Positions 1 to 10,342 of a stretch of DNA of 25,335 nt are shown one piece after another (position 1 is the first letter of the stretch; each line of letters starts with the position of its first letter). This DNA comes from Apostichopus parvimensis (Eukaryota; Echinodermata; Holothuroidea; Aspidochirotida; Stichopodidae). Under the pieces are notes generated by a model. The model was not told the DNA's origin. It did no database searches and saw only the letters and a list, made by a program, of their open reading frames with translations. Position numbers and translations under genes: made by a program. The DNA is taken from assembly GCA_000934455.1 (NCBI GenBank), contig KN882737.1, positions 66,393 to 91,727 on the forward strand, given 5' to 3'.

Positions 1-780
1 AGGATTCCAATGGACCAAAATTTCAAAATTCAAGTAGGGTGTTGAAACTTTCTATGCTATCTCTCTGCTTCAAATAACTAACACTCATCCTAATAGAACA
101 AAAAAAAAACCAATTTCAATACTGAAAACTGCATGTGTTGATTTTCGTGTTGGTTTACTGTGTAAAGGCCCATATATATATATCCATGTGGTGTGTACTT
201 TACAGCTGTATCTTCCATTTAATGTGACATAAAATTATATCACAGTCATTATAACGTACAATGCACGTGACTAACGGGGATCGACAGGTGAAGCATTCAT
301 TTTTTCGCACGTGTTATACTAGTATCATGGCGTCCCTTGGGAAGTATCAAAATTAAAATGTCCATTGATTTTCGTAATATCCGTTATTATTCACGGTCAG
401 TAAATATATAATGTAGAACACAGAAGTAGAACATACATGCGGAAACAATCTCCTTAAGGAATATTACATGTAATATCTTACAAAATTGTGCTTAATTCAA
501 ACTAATGGCCCTTTTAATCGCTATACCGTTTGCGATGGAACCACTGACCTCGTAAGGCAGGACAAAAGAGATGTCCTAATGGTCAAAAAAAAAGGGAAGT
601 TTGCAGACAATAAGTAGTGAATCTTAAGATAAAGCTATAACATGAAAATAACTTCGATACATTCATTTCAACTTCTATTGGTGTATATTATTAAAACTTT
701 AACCAAAAGAGAGGGAAAAAGAATAAGACCCAATTTCAAATTGTTCAAAATTAGTGTTAGCAATTATCCAGTAGTCGTTG
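1..780. other. AT-rich non-coding stretch
   Basis: No gene was recognised. The stretch holds a short TA run near 172-182, several A runs, and a small imperfect hairpin near 560-580 (AGGAC ... GTCCT). It ends at a poly-T/poly-G junction. The short open frame across that junction (642-830) is mostly homopolymer translation and is not taken as a gene. The region could be intergenic or intronic; nothing in the sequence decides. Confidence 0.6.
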
Positions 781-812
781 TTTTTTTTTTTTTTTTTTTT
801 GGGGGGGGGGGG
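781..812. repeat. Poly-T(20)/poly-G(12) homopolymer junction
   Basis: Twenty T are followed directly by twelve G. Long G runs recur across this window, and several sit at or inside transposon ends. No inverted partner was seen here, so it is recorded only as low-complexity sequence. Run lengths may be unreliable because homopolymers of this size are error-prone in sequencing and assembly. Confidence 0.9.
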
Positions 813-1662
813 TTCAGTTGGATCTATTAATGACATTGAGCTGTTTATAAGATCCCTGTTTATTTAAAGAGAACAATTTATTTAGGGTAAAGTCAGTAAA
901 CAACTGCAGTTAATTGTTGATAGTTATCATTTGATTGCATATGTACTCCGTTAACTCACTTAAGGACTGTTAGGCACTCGTCCCTAAATGAGCAAGTTAT
1001 AACATCATTCCGACAAGTGGAAATTGCGACTTTTAAGTGGTTACAGAAGTCAAAGAGGTAATTTTGATATGAATTTTCTCCCTTAATTTCTCAAGCTTTT
1101 GAGAATTGAGCTTAAGTAAGAAACAAGTTAGACGTGAACGTTCAGTAAAACATCGTTATATATTTCAGCGAAATAACCTTTTCATAAACTCAATGAAAGT
1201 GCTGAACCTAATATGAGGACACACAAAGTATGAGACGTCGGGGGATGAGGAGTATAACTTAAGGACATGTTGGTGCATACAGCACATTAATAATTATAAT
1301 TTGTCTTCGGTGTCCTCATGTTGTATACGAAGATAAAAGCGATGTTTCTATAGAGTTTTGAGAAACTTGGCAATTAATATTGACATTTATTCATGAAGCG
1401 ACGAGAAGGTGATGTTATCACCACAATATCTTAAAAGAAAACGTTAGACATTTAGCTGTGGATATGTTAAGAAAAAAGTTATGTAGGTATATATCTTGGT
1501 ATATCTGCAAGTTATAGATTACCATAATTTACAACAACATATTGTCTGCAGTTTATCCATAATTAATAATTCGTATTTTCCAGATATTCTTGTTCGTGGT
1601 TTAACATACGACAAAAGGACTTCAAAGGACTTTCCGTCCCACCCGATCCCAATGTACTACCT
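813..1662. other. AT-rich non-coding stretch
   Basis: No gene or mobile element is supported. A 10-bp perfect inverted repeat (ATGAGGACAC at 1213-1222, GTGTCCTCAT at 1310-1319) encloses 87 bp. A match of that length is expected by chance in a window this size, so it is not called as an element. An open frame at 1496-1702 runs into the following poly-C and is discounted. Confidence 0.6.
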
Positions 1663-1679
1663 CCCCCCCCCCCCCCCCC
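1663..1679. repeat. Poly-C run (17)
   Basis: A run of 17 C, the longest G/C homopolymer in the window, flanked by C-rich sequence. No partner inverted repeat was found nearby. Confidence 0.9.
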
Positions 1680-3262
1680 TCCGCAAAACAAACAAATCTT
1701 AGAACGTACCTTCAACTTATATTTCTCTTATGACAAAAATAGTGGTAACGATTTATACATTTGCCCAGTATCTATATTATTCGAGGAACATGCACGAATC
1801 ACCACACTTCAATAAACGGAGCCTAATTACAGGAATTACGTGCTCTCTGGAGCAGCTAAACTGTGTGTAGTTTTGTCCAATTATGCATACAACATTAATT
1901 TTTGCGTATCATCATTTATGGCAAAAACACACATCAAAAACACACATTTAAGGATATAACTGCTCTATGCACTTTTTTTGTAACAGATGTAAATAGACTG
2001 TTGATCATCTGTTGTGGGGTTGTGAGATAATTTCCAGCTTTATTCTGGATATAGAGTAACATTTTTTAGGTGAACATTTTGTCTTTTCAAAGCAGGATCT
2101 CTTTTTTGATTATAAATTAATTCAACGGCACCCATATAATTTCTTAATGTTTCACCTGAAGTATTATATCTTCAGTAAAAGGTCGATATCTGAGCCTCCT
2201 AGTTTACATGAGTTTCTGTACAAGTTTAAGTTCCTCCTGCAAGTCGAAATGAACATCGCTAGCGGTGGTAGCACTAAGCATTTTTCTTTCAATGACTGCG
2301 ACTATGAGCTGGCCTTTTAGAACAGTCGCTTAATTAATATGATTAATCCTATTTCATTCAATTATGTTCATTCCATTAAGATACAGATTATATGTATTGT
2401 GTTGAAGTAAGAAAAACCGACTACTATATATGTTTGTCACATATGTTTGTATTATTATGCGACATTGACAGAAGCAAAAAAAGAGAAATATTATGTTCAT
2501 TATTTCACATTAAGAGATATGTAGATATTGTTGTATAAAATGAACAAACGGATAATAAACGAGTTGAGAACTCATAAAAAATTAAAAATTAAATAATATT
2601 TGGAACCTTTTCGGTTGTTTTTCACTAAACGCGGTCGACGGAATTGACTTGTTTTGCTTCTTGGACATGAAGAATAAACCTATATTGAGTAAGTATGATG
2701 AGTCTTAGTTCTAGCTTTTACGAGCATCAGTCGAAATAAATCTCTCCCTTAATCTAGGAAACTTAATCTAGGAAACTTAATGGTCCTTCCCACATGAGGC
2801 CTAATACTTCCTCTAGTCTTAAATATGACATTATCGAACCATATATATTCATAATTTTTCGGATGTTTTCCTTAACTTATTACAATGTTTATATTTTGAG
2901 TTGGAGACGGCTGTTACAATTGCTGAATCTAAAATATTGAACCTCTTAAAATAGCCAACGATGGCAGTGGTTTATGTGTCAACAAAATGCTTTCAATTGT
3001 CATTGGAATTGAGTCAAATGTTTCACAACCTAGTGGCACTATGAAATCACAAAGTTACAAAATGACCTCTCAGAAACGATTATTGCACTAGGATATTCCC
3101 AAACGAAAGAAATATTAGCTGTTAGGTTAGAGATCTCTGTCTTATAAGCTAAATATGATGGTTGGGTTGTGTCCCTTTTCAGCTCACCTATGATTGAAAA
3201 AAAGAAAACAAGTTTGGTATTTTCTGAGCTGAAATAGTGTTACAGACACGTGTACTCCGTGT
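1680..3262. other. AT-rich non-coding stretch
   Basis: Nothing gene-like was recognised over about 1.6 kb. The only internal structure is a small tandem repeat at 2748-2781, listed separately. It could be intergenic or intronic. Confidence 0.6.
2748..2781. repeat. 14-bp tandem repeat, 2.4 copies
   Basis: The unit CTTAATCTAGGAAA occurs twice exactly and is followed by CTTAAT. This is a simple local duplication with no evident function. Confidence 0.9.
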
Positions 3263-3625
3263 TTAAAGGGTGTGAAGACTCGCGCAAAAAGAAACGTCTA
3301 ATGCCGGTAATCTGACCTAGTTTCGAATGAGGTGTTACAGAAGTGTTAGACACCACCATCGATCCCAGAAAATACACACACCGCTTGCTACCATCGGTAA
3401 TTAGACACTAGTGTACAGTCAGTACATACAGCTACGGTCAATACCCACAACACAGTGTACATAGCAGCGAAGGACATCTAAGGTCCAGCTAAAGATAACA
3501 AGGTATCACGTGCCATCACTCTTTGCATTTTGTAGCGACAAGAAGAAAACTTCACTTGCAAGCAACGGAAAGTTAACTTTTCAGAGTGCGGCACGCGGTG
3601 TGGGGCGAGTCTTCAATGCCTTTAA
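3263..3625. mobile_element. Short TTAA-flanked transposon (MITE), about 355 bp
   Basis: The left end reads TTAA then AGGGTGTGAAGACTCGC. The reverse complement of the right end reads TTAA then AGGCATTGAAGACTCGC. The two ends match at 15 of the 19 positions after TTAA, and TTAA sits at both edges (3263-3266 and 3622-3625), as expected for a target-site duplication. The interior is more GC-rich than its surroundings and has no usable open frame, so this is a non-autonomous element. TTAA duplications are typical of the piggyBac and Kolobok superfamilies. The termini do not begin with the CCY usual for piggyBac, so Kolobok-like is the better guess, but the superfamily is inferred. Confidence 0.68.
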
Positions 3626-4166
3626 GGACCCCAATTTATCTCATTTATATGTATATTGAAATTCATATTTATTTGGCAATAAGCATAAATAGCGAACGAT
3701 TAAATCTAACCAAGGGAAACATTGTTGTTTTAAATAATAACGTCGATGCAAAGTCTACAAAAGACTGAAAGGAATATGGAGAAGTATAACACAACATATC
3801 ACTTATGAGTGAAATTGACTTTGAGATTCATTTCCTACAAAATTGGATTTTTACCGAGATACAATTGCCAGACATTTGTTGGCATGTACCTCACGAGGTC
3901 ACGCTTCAGAGGGAGCAGAATTGTGAAGAGGACAGGTTAAGGCAGATAGTGTATACTGCAACAGTAAAATGTTGATTCATTGCGTGTGGGTTGATGTCAA
4001 TAACAAGAGCAGGCATTATAAATCGGTCGACTTTATATCAGAGTTGCACAAATAATTAGTTTATCATATGTCGTATACATGTCTTCCATCTATTCGTTAT
4101 CTTTAGAATGTTCAATTCGAATTTACTCCTTCATCAATTGCTCATTAACATTCATTGGGACCCCAG

Positions 4167-4179
4167 CCCCCCCCCCCCC
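4167..4179. repeat. Poly-C run (13)
   Basis: Thirteen C within the C-rich patch at 4160-4187, followed by an A-rich tract. No inverted partner was seen. Confidence 0.9.
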
Positions 4180-5940
4180 ATCCCACCGGAAAAAAAGAAG
4201 AAGTAAAATTCTAAACGAAATTCGTAAAGGTTGATCAGTTGCTATGTTATGTTTAGGTTTGATACTATTTCAAAACACTAATGACCAAGTGTAAACGTAG
4301 CCAAAGTTTTATAACAAAGCTGGTAGCTAATGTTAAACTTAAACGTACAACATTCTTTTATCACATAATCACTTCTATCAACGGAATTTAATAATACTCA
4401 AGAGAATTACATTTACTGAGTTAACGTTCATAAACCGAATTCAGCAGTGTATTATTGACCTCTAAAAACTATTGACGAGATCGCGGAAGAGAGGGTAAAC
4501 AAGGACTTTTCTCATAAGTATTTCGTTCAATCTCATGATAACACACTAACTTGCTGTAATACTTCTTCTGAATTAAAATTGATCTATAATTTTAGCCAGT
4601 CAGGTCATGTAGGTGCCTTCCACTAATTTCTTAATATAATCTGTAATTATAGTTCAAAAGCTTTACTAAGCAAAGTTTTTGAATTCACATAATGAATGTA
4701 CAATTTTGCATTATTTCCTCCCGATATGCATATTGCATGTGATTGAAATGGAAAAACAAATGTGAAACAATCTTAACATGTTAACATCTTGGATGGGATT
4801 TATAGCATATGGTATTACATTTTAAAGAAACATAAAAAAAAAACTTCATTTCCTCGCAGGTTGTAAAAAAAGAAAACAAAGCTTGGGGTTATATCGATAT
4901 TTTTCACATTTCTTGTAACTGTTGGTATACCTTGGTTATCGTTGCTTTTAGTAGGTTATATATTACGAACCGCCTTTAACTGCATATAAAGATGAATGAA
5001 TATCTTAAATGATTTTGGTTATGCCGCCTTACACCTATTCATCAAAGTTGTATTTGGTAGGTTATGAACGATACGATGAACGTATCAAATAACTAAACAA
5101 ATTGCTGTAAGATGTAAACATATGTCGACACTTATAAACACCGTCGTGTGTCAAATGAAATCTCTTTCTCTCGTTGCTTTAATTTAGAATCAACTGAATT
5201 TTTCACGCAGGAAAGGGTTAGTTTTGTCCAAATTATGTTGGTTATTACATCTCGCTGCATCTAAGAGTATGTATACGTATGTATACAGAGTTCAAGTCAT
5301 ATATACCCTCTGGCGTGTATGTCAAACACTTGCCAAGGAAATATAAACATATGTTTACAAATCTGCGATAAGATATTGTTAATTTTGTGCTTCAATGCAT
5401 GACTGCAACAGCAATAGAGAGTTGCTTATAGGTGATTGGCTGGATGCCTTAAAAGACACCTGCTAACCATCCTCGATCGTCGATAGCTACAGTAGTCAAA
5501 TTTCCGTAGAACCGAATACAAATGAAACTTACACTAAGGTTGCTTTACATGGGCAGCCAGTAAATATTGCCTTTTTTTGTATTATGTTAGTTTACACGAC
5601 GATTATTTTAAGATACAGATTTTTAACCCAGACCAACACAAACGTGAAAACTCACTAAAAAGTTATAAATGGTGAGGCAGACAATATGACGATTCAAATT
5701 AATATATACAGATATTGTATATGCTTCCACATTCCGGTCAACACCATTGTGTTACCTTCCATTATCTGAGACAAAAAATATGTTTTGTTATGTTTCATAC
5801 TAAACATTGAGAAAGAAGGAAAGAAAGTGTCATCCATCTACTACCGGTACTCATCTTTCTAGAACAGTGGATGATGTCCCAAGCGATTTGCTTTTTACGT
5901 AGCCTTTATTATTTGTAAAACCCAGCTAAATTAACTCTCT

Positions 5941-5985
5941 ACCCATCATTACCCATCATTACCCATCAGATGGATTCATCTGATG
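5941..5985. repeat. 10-bp tandem repeat running into a perfect hairpin
   Basis: ACCCATCATT occurs twice, followed by a partial third copy (5941-5968). The third copy merges into a perfect 9-bp inverted repeat: CATCAGATG at 5964-5972, loop GATT, CATCTGATG at 5977-5985. The single strand could form a compact stem-loop. It has no T run like a bacterial terminator, and no function is implied. Confidence 0.85.
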
Positions 5986-6278
5986 TTTGAATGTTAATAT
6001 CATCAAGGTCATTCACGTTGGTGACTCGCAAAGATCTATTTTATTCAATGCCATCAGTAATAACTATAACAACTGAAACAGGCAGGTAGCCAGCCATGAC
6101 AAGGTGATATATCTTACGGTTAATATCAAACGTGATGAAAGAATGAATGACATCACAGACACTGTAACTAAAATAAATAACATTAATGAATTAACAAATA
6201 AATAAAGGAAGCAAACTTTCTATATATTCATGTACATTTACAGCAGAGGCAACCAAAGAGAGATGAAGAATTCAAACA

Positions 6279-6286
6279 GAGAACAG
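6279..6286. repeat. Target-site duplication, left copy
   Basis: GAGAACAG is repeated exactly at 6602-6609, immediately outside the inverted repeats of the element at 6287-6601. An 8-bp duplication is the hallmark of hAT-superfamily insertion. Confidence 0.88.
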
Positions 6287-6601
6287 CAGGCGCGTAGCGA
6301 GGAATTTGCCAAGGGAGGGGGCGAACCTGTAGGCAAATTATCAGAGCCGTAGATTTGGCATTGGAAACTATCTAAGCGTAGCGCCACCATGAGTTGCAAT
6401 GGCGCGAAACGTTCAAGACAATTTTGGCCGAAAATGACTCCCAGATCGCTGGAAATGGCACTTCCCAGGCCTTGCAAGTTGCATCTAAGCATTTTCTATT
6501 TGAAATTACTGGGGATATTATAAAAACGTACAAACAAATATGCCCAAGGGGGGTAGGGGACGCTCGCCCCCTTCGCCCCCCCCCCTATTCCTACGCGCCT
6601 G
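6287..6601. mobile_element. Non-autonomous hAT-type MITE, 315 bp
   Basis: The left end begins CAGGCGCGTAG, and the reverse complement of the right end also begins CAGGCGCGTAG. Both then continue into G-rich sequence containing GGGGGCGAA. Perfect 8-bp duplications (GAGAACAG) flank the element, and 8-bp duplications with CAG-starting ends are characteristic of hAT transposons. At 315 bp it is far too short for a transposase. The open frames at 6238-6492 (-) and 6394-6618 (+) are by-products of the element and of its ten-C run at 6576-6585. The perfect duplication suggests a fairly recent insertion. Transposition would need an hAT transposase supplied elsewhere in the genome. Confidence 0.88.
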
Positions 6602-6609
6602 GAGAACAG
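6602..6609. repeat. Target-site duplication, right copy
   Basis: GAGAACAG, identical to the copy at 6279-6286. Confidence 0.88.
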
Positions 6610-7669
6610 GTCACATGAATGTTTAATTCGAGAGAGAAATCATGGATCAGTCATCAGGATTATAAGGAAGTCGGGGATGTTTTCTCGACTTTGCTATACA
6701 TTGACTATAGCGAGTCGTCTTTTATAGCTGCCAACATTACCAGGAGCGACGCTAGCACATGAAATATCAGTCTTCAAAAGATCACAAAAGCTTAAAAAGC
6801 TTCTTAAGCTCTAAACTTAATTAAAACAATAAGTTTCCATGTTACAGGTCTGTCAGTTTCGCCCAAATTGCTTCTAATCGATGTTGATTTATGAGGCTTC
6901 ATTTAATGGTACAATATTATAAGGTTCGACAGTTAATGAAAATAACGGGTTCAGCCCATGAGATGTCTGTCGTCAGTTCAAGCTAGGTTAGCTACCTGGT
7001 TATGATAGTGTGGGATGTCTCGGTATTAGTACTTCTGAAGAGCAACGCATTTTCTCGACAATTTGAGATCATGCAATTCGCAGAAACAAATGTCACATTT
7101 CGCACAAAATGGTTAGTCTATTAACCAGGCGCTTTTGTTTTTTGTTTTTTTGGTGGGGGGGGGGGGACCAATTTAAATAATTTTGTGTTGAAAGTAATTG
7201 TATTGATTTTATAATAAGTTGAGATTTGTATATTTAAATTGATTAAATCTTCCCTGTCAAACAAAGTATTGTATTAAGGTTTCCTGCAAATAATTAAAAA
7301 AAAATCACACTAAGCTATCATCATATTTGGGCGATATTTTTTCACAGGTAGATATATACGCACATTACTATAGTTGGCTACATTTTTAATTGTTAACGTC
7401 AATATCTTCCACAATATTCTTGTCATCTTCGTAAAAGAATGGTTAAGTTGCAAAGAAAATGAAAGGAATAAAATCTACACCATTACTTCTGATACCTTTG
7501 CTTTTAGTTTATGGTTGATTACGATTTTGATCTCGAAGTATATTGATTTCATTGAAAACAAATTTAAGCTATATTACTGAGTGCAACTACGTGATGGAAC
7601 AAAGTCAAAGCTCTATAGGAAACATTTTTTAATTTGAAATTGTCTTCGTCGCCGTCAGCTTAAGCTTTC
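6610..7669. other. AT-rich non-coding stretch with a T/G-rich patch
   Basis: No gene was recognised. At about 7127-7166 the sequence CAGGCGCTTTTG is followed by T runs and twelve G (7155-7166). The first seven bases match the start of the hAT element at 6287, but no right-hand partner or target duplication was found, so it is not called as an element. The open frame at 7374-7580 (+) is AT-driven. Confidence 0.55.
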
Positions 7670-7896
7670 TTCGTCAAATTAATTAATTGAGATTAAAAGC
7701 AATTAATTTAGTAAATTTTGAAAAATTAGAAAAAATTACAACTTAAACAACACGGCAAAGATACGCACATACTCACCCATATACACACATATAGAAGGGG
7801 TGAAAAGATCAGACCATTTAAAATGTAATAACTTGTCACATATTGTACTGCTTTTGTTTCTGTTTTCTTCTCATTATACCTTAAAATTCCGCAATG
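7670..7896. repeat. Diverged direct duplication, copy 1
   Basis: This region aligns with 8003-8210 at an offset of about 310 bp. Shared blocks include CGCACATACTCAC, TGAAAAGATCAGACCA, AACTTGTCACATATTG and AATTCCGCAA, in the same order and orientation. The blocks are separated by substitutions and small indels, so the copies are old. Similarity is lost beyond AATTCCGCAA on the right. No terminal inverted repeats were seen at its edges, so a local tandem duplication or two fragments of one dispersed repeat are both possible. Confidence 0.85.
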
Positions 7897-8002
7897 TAAG
7901 TCCCCATGTCCTGTTTCTCCTATAGTACTGGCTGTTAACCCTTATTCATATCACATAATATATTTTTTTATACCTGGTTTAACCTTGTTAAATGCTTCAT
8001 TC

Positions 8003-8210
8003 GTCAATTTAATTAAAGATTCAAAATATTTGATAAATTCGGCAAATTACAATTTATACAAACAAGGCAACGACACGCACATACTCACACATACACACAG
8101 ATATAAGGGATGAAAAGATCAGACCAATTAAAATGAACTAACTTGTCACATATTGGATCGCATTTATTTATGTTTTCCTCCCATAACTGTTAAATTCCGC
8201 AAGATATTGC
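8003..8210. repeat. Diverged direct duplication, copy 2
   Basis: Partner of 7670-7896. The right part overlaps the 3' end of the weak minus-strand open frame at 8164-8466. Copy 1 does not carry the rest of that frame. Confidence 0.85.
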
Positions 8211-8466
8211 GTACCGTCGGTCCAAAAAAAATAATTTCAGGATTGATGTTTGAAAAATGTTGTGCATTGTGATGACCTTTATGAGTCATGTAAAGCCAAT
8301 GCCTTCGTTTGAGCGTAATCGCATCATATGGTGGTGAATTGTTAACCGTTTTATATACGTTTCCCTTTCTCTGAAGTACTGAGGCATCATTTTGTATCAT
8401 TCCAGCCTTTAACGTAAAGGTTATCGGTCTCTTAAAGTAGTCAATACATAAACAGTTGTCAGACAT
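8164..8466 (-). CDS. Possible small ORF, 100 codons, unrecognised
   Basis: This is an ATG-initiated 100-codon frame with an in-frame TAG two codons upstream of the ATG, so it is self-contained. The composition is fairly protein-like and includes the segment RRHWLYMTHKGHHNAQHF. I see no signal peptide, membrane span or known motif. An AATAAA hexamer lies a few bases after the stop, which would suit a 3' end but is common in AT-rich DNA. The last 15 or so codons fall in the duplicated block at 8003-8210, and copy 1 does not preserve the frame. It may be a real short gene, a fragment of a decayed gene, or chance; chance is the default. Confidence 0.2.
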   Translation of the reverse strand: MSDNCLCIDYFKRPITFTLKAGMIQNDASVLQRKGNVYKTVNNSPPYDAITLKRRHWLYMTHKGHHNAQHFSNINPEIIFFGPTVRNILRNLTVMGGKHK

Positions 8467-9555
8467 ATACTCCTAGATAAACACTATAGACGAGACAGAC
8501 TCTTCTAAAGCGATATTGGTTCCCAAGTTTCACATAATAACTTGTTAAACTCATAAACTTCAAGTTTCGTATCTCGTTTATGACAAACTCTGTGAGACAA
8601 GGATCTCCCATATCACCTTTAGTATTAACCTAATATATTTGGAACCCTCTGTGGCATTTTGTATCATCAAATTTTCATTGTCTCAGAAAAACGCAAACTT
8701 TGACATTTTCCGTATTGCAATTTTATACTCATTATTGTTTATCTTGTGGTCTTTGAGATATCCTTTGCTAATTGAAAACGTTAAGCAATATTGATAATAT
8801 TCTGATCAGGACCGTAGCCACTATAGGGAGAGGGGGGGGGGGGATTTGAACTTTAGGAACATATCTTCTCTTAGATACATATACAAGACGGATATCAGAA
8901 AAAAATTGCGCCCTCCCCTCAGCCAAATTATATAGAACTTTTTTCTACAAGACTGATGCTAAGAAAGTACGTTTGTATTCTGAGTAACAGCAAAAAGAAA
9001 TTTGGAAAAGTACTAATTCCTTTCCAGGCTAAGAAACAAACAGGCCGACAGAACTATTATTCAAAATGTTCGGGATGGCAAACTTTCTTTTAAACTCACA
9101 ACAGGGTGCAACCACGTATACCTCTGAGTTTCCATTCCATAAATCAAGGGAGACATGTCCACCCCCCCCCCCTCACCCTCTACCCAGCCAACGACGAACA
9201 GAACCTTACAAAGCAGGCATATACAGTAAATACATGAATAGACAACATCTTTGTTCGATACAATCCTATAATAAGATGAAAAATCTTCAAACGTTTCAAA
9301 ATATAGCACATATTTGCATCAAAGCCCCCTTCACTCGCAAGCCCCTCACCTCTCCCCTGATGTCATAACAATTAAGCCCCCCTCACCCACCTCTCCCCGC
9401 CTCCGGGCAACAAAAATGTTGCGGTTATGCCCCTTATTTAGACATATCTCACTCATTCAGCTTAAATAGCTGAAGGAGAATTATTTTCGCACCTAAAGTT
9501 TGACGACAAGCCATGATAGTCGTCCAGTGATGTAGAAGTAGTCATCACAAAGTAA
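8467..9555. other. AT-rich stretch with G-rich and C-rich patches
   Basis: No gene is supported. A possible transposon end lies at 8807-8843 (listed). A C-rich zone spans about 9152-9430 and includes an 11-C run at 9162-9172 and a small hairpin GCAACA-AAAA-TGTTGC at about 9406-9421. Two overlapping open frames on opposite strands (9066-9368 + and 9061-9309 -) cross the C run and translate it as poly-Pro or Gly-rich sequence. They cannot both be genes, and neither has recognisable content. Confidence 0.5.
8807..8843 (+). mobile_element. Possible single hAT-type MITE end
   Basis: CAGGACCGTAGCCACTATAG leads into a G-rich tract with twelve consecutive G (8832-8843). This has the same layout as the left end of the element at 6287 (CAGG, a CGTAG core, then a G-rich run). 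No matching right end or copy of the flanking octamer ATTCTGAT was found in the expected position. It would be a truncated or rearranged copy, or a coincidence. Confidence 0.4.
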
Positions 9556-9789
9556 TTATCGGAGGTTGGTAGGCGGCATTTGAAATATGACACCTGGGAG
9601 AGAAGACTAGATCAATATTTGATGATGTTCAACCAAGAGACAACTAAGGGACATACATGAATCGAGGAGATAGAAAAGAGAAGGGACGCGATCTTACTGG
9701 TCAATAATGTTATCATACGGTGGACTAAACCTATATATGTTTGTCCTTTTCGGTATTTTAATATTCAATATCAAAAATATCAAAATTAG
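9556..9789 (+). pseudogene. Protein-like open frame broken by TGA, unrecognised
   Basis: From 9556 the frame is open to 9657, interrupted by TGA at 9658-9660, then open again to TAG at 9787-9789. Both halves look protein-like: the first contains YDTWERRLDQYLMMFNQE, the second IEEIEKRRDAILLVNNV. A W-x-x-R-x-x-x-Y helical pattern followed by a charged, Leu-rich helix is loosely like retrotransposon Gag. That is a suggestion only; no zinc knuckle, protease or reverse transcriptase is visible nearby. The upstream in-frame TAA at 9553-9555 and the absence of an early ATG argue against an intact gene. Chance openness is possible. Confidence 0.25.
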
Positions 9790-10342
9790 AGTAACACAAT
9801 TCATGGACGAACCAGTCTCTCGTACGTAATATGGTATCAAAGAATAAGAAAGGATTGGTTGAAGTGGTTAATAACCGGGACCATAATGTGAGTTTGGTTT
9901 ATTAAGTTTCGATATCTATATAATCTATATCTTATCGTCATATTTCTTGAATAAATTCATACGAACAAAGGAAATAACGAACGCACGCACGCACGCACGC
10001 GAATGAACGAATACATAACAGATAAAAGTTTGTTACATAAACATGTTGCCATTGCTATAGGGTAGGTTCAAGGATAGCCAACAATAAAAGCAGTCATTAG
10101 TTTGCCTGTCATAAATTCATTTTTTTTTTTCATTCGGGGGACGGTGTAACGAAACTACGCCCAATCATATACAAAACAAATTTATTCGATCTGTTGTTAA
10201 TTGTTTAAGTGTGATTATACGCGATATTCATTAATACTGTAAAAGAAATACAAACAATGCCCGCTATATGGGAGAAACACAATAGTGCTAAACACTATGG
10301 CAGCTTACAGTCCTAGGGTGATTGTGAGGTGATGTTTGTGAA
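9790..10342. other. AT-rich stretch with an ACGC microsatellite
   Basis: No gene was recognised. It contains (ACGC)5 at 9981-10000, preceded by related ACGA units, and a ten-T run near 10120-10130. Confidence 0.6.
9981..10000. repeat. (ACGC)5 microsatellite
   Basis: Five exact ACGC units, with imperfect GAAC/ACGA units on both sides. Confidence 0.95.

Larger units (their letters stand above)
3626..6278. other. AT-rich non-coding stretch
   Basis: No gene was recognised over about 2.65 kb. It contains a 13-C run (4167-4179), a 10-bp double repeat GTATGTATAC at 5267-5286, and a small repeat with an adjoining hairpin at 5941-5985 (listed). The open frames here are short and AT-driven. Confidence 0.6.

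Noticed and set aside
1213..1319. 10-bp perfect inverted repeat (ATGAGGACAC) as a possible tiny MITE
   Set aside because: One or more such pairs are expected by chance in 25 kb, and there is no target duplication.
5868..5880. CAGTGGATG preceded by TTCTAGAA, resembling a hAT end with target site
   Set aside because: No right end and no second TTCTAGAA were found.
6238..6618. Overlapping open frames on opposite strands
   Set aside because: Both lie across the hAT MITE and its poly-C run; they include inverted-repeat sequence.
9061..9368. 100-codon plus frame and 82-codon minus frame
   Set aside because: They overlap each other on opposite strands, cross an 11-C run and show no recognisable content.
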